Positions 28,076 through 37,869 are shown, numbered from the stretch's first letter. The stretch: 64,000 nucleotides of DNA from Alcanivoracaceae bacterium (GCA_023146255.1 JAGLCJ010000005.1:252222-316221); one strand, 5' to 3'. Made by a program: numbers and translations. The notes: a model not told the origin generated them from the letters alone.

Positions 28076-29574
28076 AACATCGCCATCTGGATGTGCTGAT
28101 CATCGGCGCCGGCCTGTCCGGAATCGGTGCCGCTTGCCACCTGCAGAAGAAATGTCCAAACGTACGTTTCGGCATTATCGAACGGCGCGAAAGGATCGGC
28201 GGAACCTGGGATCTGTTTCGCTATCCAGGCATTCGGTCAGACTCGGATATGTTTACGCTCGGCTACAATTTTCGTCCCTGGACGAAAACAAAAATGCTTG
28301 CCGACGGGCCGTCCATTCGAAGCTACATTGAAGACACCGCTCGCGACTATGACGTCAAAAAACACATTCATTTCGGATTGAAAGTTCTTTCAGAAGAGTG
28401 GGACAGCAAAAAGTGCCACTGGACCGTTACCGCTGTTAATGAAAAAACAGGCAAGGAAGAAACCTTTAGCGCCGGCTTCGTCTTTAACTGCACCGGATAC
28501 TATAAATACGACGCCGGTTATACCCCGGACATTCCCGGCCTGAACAAATTCAAAGGCAAGCTGATTCATCCACAGCACTGGCCCGAAAACTATGATTACA
28601 GTGGCAAGCGCGTGGTTGTGATCGGCAGTGGCGCCACTGCGGTGACGTTGGTGCCGGCGATGACAGACAAGGCCGCCCATGTAGTGATGCTGCAACGCTC
28701 GCCGACCTACGTTGCCAGCGTACCCGAAGAGGACCTGATCTCCAAAAACCTGCGCCGCTTTCTGCCGGAAATGGTTGTCTATCGAATGGCCCGCGCACGC
28801 AACATCATGCTGCAACGCGCTGTTTACCGGCTTTCTCTAAGCAAGCCGAAAGCAATACGCAGGCTTTTGCTGGCCGCGGCGCGCAAACAGCTTGGCCCAA
28901 ATGTTGACATGCGCCACTTCCAGCCGACCTATAACCCCTGGGAAGAGCGGATGTGCGCGGTCCCGAAAGGAGACCTCTTCAAGGTTATTCGGGAAGGCAA
29001 GGCATCAGTGGTCACAGACCATATCGACACGATTACCGCAACTGGCATTCAACTAAAATCCGGCGACCATCTGGACGCGGATGTACTGATTACCGCCACC
29101 GGCCTGGATCTTCAGTTATTTGGCGGAGCTGCGCTGCGTGTCGACGGTCGTGAAATCAGCGTGGCTGACACAGTATTGTACAAGGGACTAATGCTCGAAG
29201 GTGTGCCGAACATGGCCTTTGTGTTTGGCTATACCAATGCCTCCTGGACTCTAAAAGCCGATATTGCCTGCGAGTTTGTCTGCCGCTTGGTCAATCATAT
29301 GCGGGCCATTGGCGCCACCCGGGTCACCCCCACTGATGAGGAGGGTTGCGGCACCGATATGAATTTCCTCAACCTGCGCTCAGGCTATGTTCAGCGAGCC
29401 AGCGACAGACTGCCACGCCAGGGAAGCAAGGTACCCTGGCAGAATCTGGATGATTACCTGCGAGACCTCCCTGCCTTGCGCTTCGGCAATCTCGAAGATG
29501 GCTATCTCCATTTCGAGGGCAAAAATCTCAGGGGGAAAAAGCAGGGCATGCTCGGCGCCCTGCTCGGCGCCTGA
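28072..29574 (+). CDS. almA: AlmA-like flavin-binding monooxygenase (long-chain alkane oxidation)
   Basis: 500 residues, the size of AlmA. Seen: FAD motif GAGLSGIG, GGTWDLFRYPGIRSDSDM, the fingerprint FKGKLIHPQHWPEN, NADPH motif GSGATAVTLVPAM and YNPWEERMCAVPKGDLF. These segments match AlmA of Acinetobacter and Alcanivorax as I remember it better than classical BVMOs; EthA is the nearest other relative. AlmA proteins are linked to growth on alkanes longer than about C20. The alpha/beta hydrolase stop overlaps its start, and an SDR follows after 27 bp. Confidence 0.82.
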   Translation: MKHRHLDVLIIGAGLSGIGAACHLQKKCPNVRFGIIERRERIGGTWDLFRYPGIRSDSDMFTLGYNFRPWTKTKMLADGPSIRSYIEDTARDYDVKKHIHFGLKVLSEEWDSKKCHWTVTAVNEKTGKEETFSAGFVFNCTGYYKYDAGYTPDIPGLNKFKGKLIHPQHWPENYDYSGKRVVVIGSGATAVTLVPAMTDKAAHVVMLQRSPTYVASVPEEDLISKNLRRFLPEMVVYRMARARNIMLQRAVYRLSLSKPKAIRRLLLAAARKQLGPNVDMRHFQPTYNPWEERMCAVPKGDLFKVIREGKASVVTDHIDTITATGIQLKSGDHLDADVLITATGLDLQLFGGAALRVDGREISVADTVLYKGLMLEGVPNMAFVFGYTNASWTLKADIACEFVCRLVNHMRAIGATRVTPTDEEGCGTDMNFLNLRSGYVQRASDRLPRQGSKVPWQNLDDYLRDLPALRFGNLEDGYLHFEGKNLRGKKQGMLGALLGA

Positions 29575-29601
29575 ACGATGGTCTTAACAAGGGGAAATAT
29601 C

Positions 29602-30459
29602 ATGAAGAGTTTTTACGGAAAAGTTGCCGCCATCACCGGAGCCGGATCGGGAATCGGTCAGGCCACCGCCATTGCGCTGGCAAAAAGCGGCTGCCACCTG
29701 TCCCTTTCAGACGTCAATGAAAAAGGATTGGCGCAAACTCTGGACAAGCTCCGGCCCTATCCAGTGAAGATAACAACGCATCATGTTGATGTCGGCGATC
29801 GAGCTGCGGTTTATCAGTACGCCGATGATAGTGTCAAAGAGCACGGCAAAGTGAACCTGATCATCAATAATGCCGGCGTTGGTCTCGGGGAAACGGTGGA
29901 GGCCATGAGCTATGAAAACTTTGAATGGCTCATGAACATAAACTTCTGGGGTGTGGTGTATGGGACCAAGGCATTTCTTCCTCACCTGAAACAGTCTGGT
30001 GACGGTCATGTCGTCAATATCTCCAGCATATTCGGCATCATCGGCGTACCAACCCAGTCAGCCTACAATGCGGCCAAGTTTGCGGTCAGAGGCTTTACCG
30101 AATCTTTGCGAGAAGAACTAGACATCGAGAACGGCTGCGTCAGCGCCACATGTGTCCACCCCGGCGGCGTCAAGACTAACATTGCCCGCAATAGTCGCAT
30201 GGGCGAGATGGGCAACATGAGCATGGGTGGCCAGGACGAGATTGCCGAAATGTTTGACCGCATCGCAATGTCTACACCAGAACAGGCTGCAAAGGCGATT
30301 CTCCAGGGAGTAAAAAAGAATCAAAGACGGGTGCTGATTGGCGCTGATGCAGTGCTACTGGATACTGCCCAGCGGTTAATGCCTACCGGATACCAGCGTG
30401 CTCTTGAAACCCTGTTTCGGATGAACAAAGGTCGCAGCGCAAAGGCAACCGCCGTTTAA
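29602..30459 (+). CDS. short-chain dehydrogenase/reductase (operon B)
   Basis: 285 residues. TGAGSGIGQ nucleotide motif, Asp in LSLSDVN (NAD-type), NNAGVGL, Ser in ISSIFG and catalytic YNAAK. The start at 29602 follows AAGGGGA; the earlier in-frame Met has no ribosome site. It is the counterpart of the operon A SDR at 10878. Probable alcohol or aldehyde dehydrogenase step for AlmA-pathway intermediates. Confidence 0.87.
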   Translation: MKSFYGKVAAITGAGSGIGQATAIALAKSGCHLSLSDVNEKGLAQTLDKLRPYPVKITTHHVDVGDRAAVYQYADDSVKEHGKVNLIINNAGVGLGETVEAMSYENFEWLMNINFWGVVYGTKAFLPHLKQSGDGHVVNISSIFGIIGVPTQSAYNAAKFAVRGFTESLREELDIENGCVSATCVHPGGVKTNIARNSRMGEMGNMSMGGQDEIAEMFDRIAMSTPEQAAKAILQGVKKNQRRVLIGADAVLLDTAQRLMPTGYQRALETLFRMNKGRSAKATAV

Positions 30460-30495
30460 TCAATCATTTCGGTTATGAACCCAGGGAGTATCGCA

Positions 30496-31374
30496 ATGAC
30501 AACACTCACGAAAGCAAGCAACAGCCTCAACGGTGCCTCGGTGGGAATCCCGCCGCGTCATATTGATTTTAATTTCCCGCAAAGCATCCCGAAGTACTTT
30601 TATGCCGGGAATGCCACGGCAACCACTTTCTTCGCCATGCTGTCAGGCTTTTTCCCGCCGGGTGAGCGTTACTTCATGGATTCAGTACGCCACTTCCGAA
30701 ATCGGGTTACCGACAAGGCGCAGCGTGCTGCCATTTCCGGATTTATGGGCCAAGAGGCCATCCATGGGCGCGAACATGATCGCCTGAACGAACTGCTTGC
30801 CGAGCGCGGCTTCGACATGCGCACGCCCGAGCGGTTCGTTAAAATTGGCCTGAAAGTTCTGGAAATGCTCCCACCGAGCACCAAGCTCGCAGCCACCACC
30901 TTCATGGAACACTTTACCGCCCTGCTGGCAGAGCAGCTGCTTGAGGATAAGGACTTTCAGAGTCTGGCCGACCCTGAAATGATCAAGATATGGCAATGGC
31001 ATGCGCTTGAGGAACTCGAGCACAAGTCTGTCGCCTACGACGTCTATGAACTGGTCGGGAACCGTTACAGTGAGCGGGTCGCGGCCACTGCGGCCTCGCT
31101 TGTCGTACTGCTACCGATGCTCGGTGTCACATGGGCATGGATGCTGGCCCGCGATGGTAAGCTCGGCAGTATCAAAGACAATGCCAGAGGGCTGAACATG
31201 CTGTTTGGCCGCAATGGGTTTGTCTCGAAGATATTGCCTCGGCTGCCGGAGTTTACTCAACGGCATTTTCACCCTGGCAACCATGACACACGCAACCTGG
31301 AACAGACATGGCGTGAGCGTCTTTTTTCCGAAGGCGGCGAGCTATTTGACGTTTACAAAAACCGTGTAGCCTGA
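30496..31374 (+). CDS. PF10118-type di-iron-like protein 2
   Basis: 292 residues, with ligand motifs GQEAIHGREHDRLNE, MEHFTALLAEQLL and EELEHKSVAYDVYE, the same three blocks as the paralogues at 9936 and 39442. Start at 30496 after CAGGGAG. Operon B places it after the SDR, whereas in operon A it comes first, so the gene set is shuffled but kept together. Function unknown; a di-iron oxygenase, desaturase-like enzyme or hydrolase would all fit. Confidence 0.82.
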   Translation: MTTLTKASNSLNGASVGIPPRHIDFNFPQSIPKYFYAGNATATTFFAMLSGFFPPGERYFMDSVRHFRNRVTDKAQRAAISGFMGQEAIHGREHDRLNELLAERGFDMRTPERFVKIGLKVLEMLPPSTKLAATTFMEHFTALLAEQLLEDKDFQSLADPEMIKIWQWHALEELEHKSVAYDVYELVGNRYSERVAATAASLVVLLPMLGVTWAWMLARDGKLGSIKDNARGLNMLFGRNGFVSKILPRLPEFTQRHFHPGNHDTRNLEQTWRERLFSEGGELFDVYKNRVA

Positions 31375-31434
31375 CTTCTCATACAAACCGGGGGCTTTGC
31401 CAGAATATTCTCGTCGGTAGTAAAGGAATAACGA

Positions 31435-31848
31435 ATGACTGAATCGTTGGTTGACTCACTTATACAGATGTTTCCCGAGGTTCCCTTCCAGAAATTGCTT
31501 GGAATTGAGATTGTCGAGGTGGTCACTGACCGGGCCGTAGTTTGCCTGCCATACCGTGGCGACTTGGCTGGTGGCGGCAACGCCTTCCATGGCGGAGCCA
31601 TCAGCAGCCTGCTGGATCTGACTGGCGCTCTGGCGGCCTGGTCCGGCCATGATCCAAAGAACGGCATGAAGGCGGCCACTGTATCCATGACCGTGAATTA
31701 CCTTGCTGCGGCGCTGGGCAAGGATATCATCGCTACCGCGAATGCGGTAAAACGGGGACGAGAGCTGATTTTCTCGGAAGTCTCGATTCGGGAGAAAGGC
31801 TCAGATAAGCTGATCGCTAACGGCTCAATGATCTATCGTATTACCTGA
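31435..31848 (+). CDS. PaaI-type hot-dog thioesterase
   Basis: 137 residues, single hot-dog domain. The catalytic segment GGGNAFHGGAISSLLDLTGA has the HGG turn and Asp of the PaaI/YdiI class. It would release CoA from acyl-CoA intermediates. It is last in operon B, followed by a strong hairpin at 31871. Confidence 0.85.
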   Translation: MTESLVDSLIQMFPEVPFQKLLGIEIVEVVTDRAVVCLPYRGDLAGGGNAFHGGAISSLLDLTGALAAWSGHDPKNGMKAATVSMTVNYLAAALGKDIIATANAVKRGRELIFSEVSIREKGSDKLIANGSMIYRIT

Positions 31849-31870
31849 TCACGGCAGTGGGTAGGTAGCG

Positions 31871-31902
31871 GATGCCGGCGGTTCACGCGAACCGCCGGCA
31901 TC
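31871..31902. terminator. 14-bp perfect hairpin between convergent operons B and C
   Basis: GATGCCGGCGGTTC and its exact complement around the loop ACGC. It sits in the 56-bp gap between the thioesterase stop (31848) and the GMC stop (31905). No T-run on either side, but its place makes a two-way transcription end likely. Confidence 0.62.
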
Positions 31903-31904
31903 TC

Positions 31905-33509
31905 TCAGGCATTATCCTCAAGCACACACATGGCGGCCTTCTCGCCAATCATCATGCACGGGGCGTTGGTATTACCACTGATCAACAGCGGCATGACAGA
32001 TGCATCGGCAACGCGCAACCCGGATATTCCTCTGACCCGCAATCGGCTGTCCACGACTGCCAGCTCATCGTCGCCCATACGGCAGGTTCCCACTGGATGG
32101 TAGATGGACTCAGCACGCTGGCGTATGTCCGCGTCAATCTGCTCATCGGTCACCACTTCCTTGGCCGGCAGGTCATCGCCACCAAAGATAGAAGCAAACG
32201 CTTCAGTACGGAACACCCTGCGCGCCAACTTCACACCCTCCCGTAACACCCTGAGATCATCGCTATCAGAAAGATAACCGGGGTCAATCAAGGGCGCGCT
32301 ACGCGGGTCGCTACCGGACAACCGGATGAACCCCCGGCTCTTTGGCCGCAACTGACACACATGGATTGTACAACCGAACCCCGACGTCAGCTCCCGGCCA
32401 TGATCACGCAGGAAAGTGGGCAGGAAATGCAGTTGAACGTCCGGGCGATCGCCGCCTCCGACATTGACAAAGGCCCCGGCCTCAGCCGCATTGCTGGCAA
32501 GGAATCCGCGTCGATAGCGGAAGTAGTCATAGAAGGCACGTATCAGCCGTGGCAGAAAGAATGGAGAGAAGCCAATGGCCTGACGGCTACGATCGTGAAT
32601 CGAAACCGTCATATCCAGATGATCCTGAAGATTGCGGCCAACCTCCGGAAGATGGACATGGCAATCAACCCCGACGCTTTTCAAATGATCACGATCGCCA
32701 ATACCGGAGAGCATCAGCAGTTGGGGTGAATTGATCGCGCCGCCGCAGAGAATCACTTCGCGATTAGCGGTCAGCACACGGGGCACCCCCTGCTGATCAA
32801 TGTACTCAACTCCCTGAGCCCGGTCGCCACTAAGCACAACCCGGCTGACCAGCGCATCGGTCATGATGCAGAGGTTCTCCCGGCCCCGGGCGGGATCGAG
32901 AAACGCCCGCGCCGCGCTCCAGCGGCGCCCCTGCTTCTGGGTTACCTGGAAACGGCCAAATCCGCGCTGATTTTCACCATTAAAATCATCATTACGCTGT
33001 TCACCAAGCTCCTGGCCCGCACGAACAAAAAGCTCGGTCAACGGGTTCGGATCCTGCACCCGAGTGACGTTCAATGGCCCGCCCCGACCATGCCAGGCAT
33101 CCGCCGGATACTGCTCGTTGTTTTCATGGGCAGTAAAGATCGGCCGCACAGACTGCCAGTCCCACCCTCTTGCGCCGGCGTCTCTCCAGCTATCGTAATC
33201 CTGTTGTTGCCCGCGGATATACACCATGGCATTGATCGAGCTACTACCTCCGAGGGTTTTCCCTCTTGGCCAGTAAAGTCGCCGGTCACAAAGGGCTCTC
33301 TGGGGTGCCGTGTTATAGCCCCAGTTACGCTTACCCTCTTTGATCAGCCCGATCAGCCCGAACGGAATGTTGACGAAGCCACTGTTATCATGGGGCCCGG
33401 CTTCAATGACGCAAACTGTGTAACGACCTGACTCACTGAGCCGGTTTGCCAGCACACAGCCCGCCGAGCCAGCACCTACGATGATGAAATCAAAATCCTG
33501 ATTACTCAC
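31905..33509 (-). CDS. GMC-family FAD alcohol dehydrogenase (operon C)
   Basis: 534 residues. GAGSAGCVLANRLSE, GGSSSINAMVYIRG, LSGIGDRDHLKSVGV and the C-terminal YHPVGTCRMG plus NTNAP mark a GMC oxidoreductase like AlkJ. The start is taken as the GTG at 33509, which overlaps the acyl-CoA dehydrogenase stop by 8 bp and follows GAGGTG. It is last in operon C and is the second GMC gene of the island. It may oxidise the alcohol freed by ester cleavage. Confidence 0.87.
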   Translation of the reverse strand: MSNQDFDFIIVGAGSAGCVLANRLSESGRYTVCVIEAGPHDNSGFVNIPFGLIGLIKEGKRNWGYNTAPQRALCDRRLYWPRGKTLGGSSSINAMVYIRGQQQDYDSWRDAGARGWDWQSVRPIFTAHENNEQYPADAWHGRGGPLNVTRVQDPNPLTELFVRAGQELGEQRNDDFNGENQRGFGRFQVTQKQGRRWSAARAFLDPARGRENLCIMTDALVSRVVLSGDRAQGVEYIDQQGVPRVLTANREVILCGGAINSPQLLMLSGIGDRDHLKSVGVDCHVHLPEVGRNLQDHLDMTVSIHDRSRQAIGFSPFFLPRLIRAFYDYFRYRRGFLASNAAEAGAFVNVGGGDRPDVQLHFLPTFLRDHGRELTSGFGCTIHVCQLRPKSRGFIRLSGSDPRSAPLIDPGYLSDSDDLRVLREGVKLARRVFRTEAFASIFGGDDLPAKEVVTDEQIDADIRQRAESIYHPVGTCRMGDDELAVVDSRLRVRGISGLRVADASVMPLLISGNTNAPCMMIGEKAAMCVLEDNA

Positions 33510-34614
33510 CCGGATGCACCTCGTCAAGCCCGGCAAAGCGCTTTATGTGATGGGCACGATCACCGTGGGTCAGCGAGCAGTGAGTGACCAGACGGAAGTA
33601 GTGACCGATATCAAGTTCTTCGGTAACACCAACCCCGCCATGAATCTGGATCGCCTGCTGCGCGATACGTACCGCCTTATCCGCATAATAGGCTTTCGCA
33701 GCGGTACTGGCGCGTTCACGCCGGGAGGCATCTTCGGATTCCGCCTTAACGGCCACCATCAACAGCATTGACTCAAGCTGTTGGAGATCGATGAACATAT
33801 CTACCAGGTAGTGCTGAATAATCTGAAAGCCACCGATGGCTACGCCAAACTGCCTTCGCGTTTTGGCATATTCCAGAGTGCGCTGGTACAGGGCGCCAGC
33901 GGCACCATACATGCGCGCACAGTCGAGCGCCTGCAGATAAGCCAGCAGCATGCTCAGCGCTTGCTCGGCCTTCTTGCCACGGGCAAGTATCATCCCGTCT
34001 GTGATCTCGACCTCATCAAACAGCACGTTAGCGATACGACCACCATCCAGCGCCCGATGACGAATCGTCTCGCAATCAGCAACCGGCACAGCAAGCAACA
34101 CCAGTTCGCCATCAGCCAGTGCGGTTGCCAGCAAGGTATCGGCAAAGCCGCCATCCGGAACAAAGTTCTTCTGACCGGACAGGCGTTTACCATTAAGCTT
34201 CATGGAAGGCGTTAACACCTGATTCCCGGCATGATAATCGTACAGCGCACAGGCCAGCTTCGCGCGACCATCAATGACGTCGCTCAACATGGCCAGACTG
34301 GCATCGGAGCCGATATATTCCAGTAGCTTTCCCGGCGCCACCACCATATCAACGTAGGGGTCCAGACATAACGCAGCGCCGAGCTCCCTGACAACCATCG
34401 CCACATCAAGGAGCGTGCCACCGAAGCCGCCGCTGGATTCGGCAAATGGCAGACCAAACCAGCCTAACTCCTGCATGGCCAACCAGCGTGACGCATCGAC
34501 ATGGTTCTGTTGCTCAATATGCTGCCTGTAGATTTCAAAGCTGTAGTTATCTTTAAGATACCGGCGAGCGGTATCCGCGATAAGGGTGGTGTTTTCCGGG
34601 AGGTTAAATTCCAT
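33502..34614 (-). CDS. acyl-CoA dehydrogenase subunit, smaller (operon C)
   Basis: 370 residues, acyl-CoA dehydrogenase fold with the N-terminal helical domain, a shortened middle beta domain and a C-terminal part containing RRQFGVAIGGFQIIQHYLVDM and QIHGGVGVTEE. It is 9 bp downstream of a second, different acyl-CoA dehydrogenase gene. Such unlike pairs form alpha2-beta2 enzymes in steroid side-chain and bulky acyl-CoA degradation (ChsE/FadE26-27 type). Inference: the two genes make one heteromeric enzyme. Confidence 0.85.
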   Translation of the reverse strand: MEFNLPENTTLIADTARRYLKDNYSFEIYRQHIEQQNHVDASRWLAMQELGWFGLPFAESSGGFGGTLLDVAMVVRELGAALCLDPYVDMVVAPGKLLEYIGSDASLAMLSDVIDGRAKLACALYDYHAGNQVLTPSMKLNGKRLSGQKNFVPDGGFADTLLATALADGELVLLAVPVADCETIRHRALDGGRIANVLFDEVEITDGMILARGKKAEQALSMLLAYLQALDCARMYGAAGALYQRTLEYAKTRRQFGVAIGGFQIIQHYLVDMFIDLQQLESMLLMVAVKAESEDASRRERASTAAKAYYADKAVRIAQQAIQIHGGVGVTEELDIGHYFRLVTHCSLTHGDRAHHIKRFAGLDEVHPGE

Positions 34615-34623
34615 CGTCTCGCC

Positions 34624-35784
34624 TCAAAGACCAAGCAGCATTTTGGCCAGCACATTCTTCTGGATCTCATTGGATCCACCGTAAATGGTGCAGGCCCGCA
34701 GAAAGTTGTAACGTCGAGTGGCGCGATTGAAAACATTACTGCCAACTGTTTCCGGGTTATCCCAGGTTAACGACATCATGCCGCCCAGCTCCACCATCGC
34801 CTGCGACACTTTTTGTTGGAGCTCGGTGCCCTTGATTTTCAACCCGGAGGATTCCGGCCCGAAGGGCTTGCCCTCATCAGTCGCAGCAACAGTACGGAAG
34901 TTCGTGTATTCCAGCGCCATTAACTCGATTTCAAGTTCAGCAATACGTTGCCTCGCCTGGCTTTTATCCAGAAAGCCCGGCGCTTCAGCCACGGCTTTCT
35001 TCAGTCGTGATATCTCGTGATGACTATCCGCCACGCCGGCGATAGTGGTGCGCTCGTGCGTCAGCAGGAACTTGGCAATAGTCCAGCCCATGCCTTCCTG
35101 ACCCACCAGATTCTCCAGCGGTACCCGCACATCGGTGAAATAGACCTCGTTAAGGTGATGATGGCCGTCAATCGAGTAGATCGGCCGTACCTCGATACCC
35201 GGTGTTTTCATATCAATCAGCAGGAAAGAAATCCCCTTCTGCTGCTTGACCGTGGAGTCGGTTCTAACCAGACAGAACATCATGTCCGCCCAGTGGGCCT
35301 GGGTCGTCCAGATCTTCTGGCCATTCACCAGGTAATGGTCTTCCTTGCGCTCGGCACGCGTCTTGAGTGACGCAAGATCCGAGCCGGCATTGGGCTCGGA
35401 GTAACCCTGACACCAGAGCGTTCCACCGCTGACGATACCCGGCAACCAGCGATCCTTTTGCTCCTGAGAGCCAAAGGTATAAAGCACCGGCCCTACCATC
35501 GCCACGCCGAACGGGCTGGTCGGCGGCGCACCCGCCATGGCTCGCTCGAGATCAAAAATATAACGTTGCGTAGCCGTCCAGCCCGGGCCGCCATACTGTT
35601 CCGGCCACGTCAGTGCCAGCCAGCCCTGCCCGCCAAGTAGACGCTCCCACTTTTGCTGCAGTTCCTTGCCGGTCATCTCACCAACCGCCGAGCAGCGCTT
35701 GATATCGTCCGGCACATTCGTCTGCATCCAGTCACGAATGGATTGCTGAAACTCCTGCTCTTCCCGAGTGAAATCCAGATTCAC
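34624..35784 (-). CDS. acyl-CoA dehydrogenase subunit, larger (operon C)
   Basis: 386 residues, complete acyl-CoA dehydrogenase. Seen: QGYSEPNAGSDLASLKTRA (FAD/substrate signature) and C-terminal IYGGSNEIQKNVLAKMLLGL. The usual catalytic Glu of the YEG motif is Gly here, as in enzymes whose base lies elsewhere or in a partner subunit. It is paired with the gene at 33502. Likely substrates are long-chain or branched acyl-CoAs made by the upstream synthetase. Confidence 0.88.
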   Translation of the reverse strand: MNLDFTREEQEFQQSIRDWMQTNVPDDIKRCSAVGEMTGKELQQKWERLLGGQGWLALTWPEQYGGPGWTATQRYIFDLERAMAGAPPTSPFGVAMVGPVLYTFGSQEQKDRWLPGIVSGGTLWCQGYSEPNAGSDLASLKTRAERKEDHYLVNGQKIWTTQAHWADMMFCLVRTDSTVKQQKGISFLLIDMKTPGIEVRPIYSIDGHHHLNEVYFTDVRVPLENLVGQEGMGWTIAKFLLTHERTTIAGVADSHHEISRLKKAVAEAPGFLDKSQARQRIAELEIELMALEYTNFRTVAATDEGKPFGPESSGLKIKGTELQQKVSQAMVELGGMMSLTWDNPETVGSNVFNRATRRYNFLRACTIYGGSNEIQKNVLAKMLLGL

Positions 35785-35831
35785 AGTTTATTACCTCTTG
35801 CAGGTCATCGATCGCTTCTATCAAACACCAT

Positions 35832-37382
35832 TCAATTGACGCCACGGTCCTTTTGTTCCCAATAAGGCCGCCTCAGTTCGTTCTTGAGAATCTTGCCTGC
35901 ACCGCTTATCGGTAGCGACTCGTTACGAAACTCGATGCTACGCGGCAGCTTGTAACCTGCAATCAGTGCACGGCAATGGGCCAGAAGCTCACCTTCATTC
36001 AGCGCGCGCCCTTCCTTGAGCACGACAATCGCATGAACCATTTCGCCCCACTCGTCGTGAGGAATGCCTACAACCGCACATTCCTGCACCGAGGGATGGC
36101 TATAGATGGCACCCTCTACCTCAACCGAGAAAATATTCTCTCCGCCACTGATAATCATGTCCTTGGCGCGATCAACGATAAAGACAAACCCGTCCTCATC
36201 CATATAGCCGAGATCACCGGTATGCAGCCAGCCATTGCGCAACGTCTCGGCAGAGGCCTGTTCCATTCCCCAGTAGCCCAGCATCACGTTCGGGCCTCTG
36301 GCGCATATCTCACCCACCTCGCCACGCGGTAGCTCGACATCATCCTTGTCCATAATGGCGACCTCGACACCCAATGCTGCCCTGCCAGCGCTGCGTAGCT
36401 TGGCGCCGCCCACAACATGAAACTCCGGCGCCAGCGCAGTAATAATCGGCGACGCCTCCGTCTGCCCATACCCCTGGGCAAACAAAGCGTCTGGCATCTG
36501 TTCCATGGCACTAGTCAAAACCGCTTCAGGCATCGGCGATGCACCGTACAGCATTCGCTTGACACTGCTGACATCAAAATCCTTGATCTTGCCGGAAGAC
36601 ACCAGCAGGTTGATCATGGTTGGCACAAGCAACGTATGGGTGATTTTTTCACGCTCCATGAACGACAGCACATCAGCCACATCGAAACGCGGCACAATAC
36701 CGTGAGAGCCCCCAGCCAGGGTCACGGCAAAAGTACTTGCCATATCGGCCAGATGAAACATCGGCGCTGCATGCATATAGACGGAGTCAATTCCGTAGCC
36801 CATTTCCGGAACAACGTTCAAGGCATTAAAGACAAGATTATCGTGGCTCAGCATCACGCCCTTTGATCGTCCGGTCGTGCCGCCTGTATAAAACAGGCCG
36901 GCAAGCTCTGCGCCACCTTCGCTCCTGTCAGCCAGGGGTGTGTGCTGGTCGATCAGCGACTCATAGGCGACACACCCCTCTGGCAACTCACCTTCACCCA
37001 TGAACACCACATGACTGACGCTTTGCAGCAATGGGCGCAGGACCGGGAGCATGGCACTGAATGCGTCATCTACGAACAGCACCGACGACCCGGAGTCATT
37101 CAGCGCATAGGCAATCTCCGGCGGTGCCAGCCGGATATTAATGGGATTAAGCGCCATCCCGGCCCATGGGATGGCATAGAAATATTCCAGATAGCGATCG
37201 CTATTGAGTGAAAGAATTGCCACACGGTCCCCGTCAGCAACCTTCAAAGAGCGAACGCCGGCGGCCAGACGAGCCACCCGATTCTCAAACTCACGCCAGC
37301 TCTGCTTCCTGTTTGCGTAGATTGTGGCCACACCTTTCGGGTTCAACTGGACCGCCCGACGCAGTGTTTGGGAAATAAACAT
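35832..37382 (-). CDS. long-chain acyl-CoA synthetase (AMP-binding)
   Basis: ATP + acid + CoA to acyl-CoA. 516 residues. Seen: YTGGTTGRSKGVMLSH (P-loop), YGQTEASP, GWLHTGDLGYMDEDGF and the C-terminal Lys in SGAGKILKNELR. It resembles FadD13-type short FACS proteins by length. In operon C it sits between thioesterases and the dehydrogenase pair and would activate acids from hydrocarbon oxidation. Confidence 0.92.
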   Translation of the reverse strand: MFISQTLRRAVQLNPKGVATIYANRKQSWREFENRVARLAAGVRSLKVADGDRVAILSLNSDRYLEYFYAIPWAGMALNPINIRLAPPEIAYALNDSGSSVLFVDDAFSAMLPVLRPLLQSVSHVVFMGEGELPEGCVAYESLIDQHTPLADRSEGGAELAGLFYTGGTTGRSKGVMLSHDNLVFNALNVVPEMGYGIDSVYMHAAPMFHLADMASTFAVTLAGGSHGIVPRFDVADVLSFMEREKITHTLLVPTMINLLVSSGKIKDFDVSSVKRMLYGASPMPEAVLTSAMEQMPDALFAQGYGQTEASPIITALAPEFHVVGGAKLRSAGRAALGVEVAIMDKDDVELPRGEVGEICARGPNVMLGYWGMEQASAETLRNGWLHTGDLGYMDEDGFVFIVDRAKDMIISGGENIFSVEVEGAIYSHPSVQECAVVGIPHDEWGEMVHAIVVLKEGRALNEGELLAHCRALIAGYKLPRSIEFRNESLPISGAGKILKNELRRPYWEQKDRGVN

Positions 37383-37428
37383 ACCAACCCCCTTGATAGC
37401 CTGAAGATGTCAAATGAATCAAACGTTC

Positions 37429-37869
37429 TCAGCGTGCGTAGATAAAACGCCCAGTAGAGACATGACTCTTATCCAGAAAAATATCGACAGAGACGACAAT
37501 AAAACGCCGACCTGAACGCACGACCCGCGGAACAGCACGAATCGTTCCGGAAAAGGCCGGTCGCAGGTAATCAAACGTCAGGCTGGTACATAATGGCTGC
37601 TGCTGCTGCATCCCAGCCTCTTCCAGCACATGCAGCGAGGCGACAACTTCACCGAAACTCGCAAGAATGCCACCATGAAAAGTACGCAGCAGCGGGTTAC
37701 CGATATGCTCTTCGCGGAAACACAACTGATAGCAGGTCGTGCCGTCATCTTCGCGACTGACTTTCAGACCAAGGAAATGCACATAGGGAGTGTCATCAAG
37801 AACTTGTTTCTGCAGCTCACTCAACCCGGCACAGTAGGCTGGCAGCGGCTCGGCTCCAGGTGCGGTCAC
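37429..37869 (-). CDS. hot-dog thioesterase (operon C, second)
   Basis: 146 residues, PaaI-like. HGGILASFGEVVASLHVLEEAG is the core helix. A GTG start at 37869 follows directly on the TAA of the upstream thioesterase, so the two are coupled and may form a heteromeric hot-dog enzyme. Confidence 0.8.
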   Translation of the reverse strand: MTAPGAEPLPAYCAGLSELQKQVLDDTPYVHFLGLKVSREDDGTTCYQLCFREEHIGNPLLRTFHGGILASFGEVVASLHVLEEAGMQQQQPLCTSLTFDYLRPAFSGTIRAVPRVVRSGRRFIVVSVDIFLDKSHVSTGRFIYAR

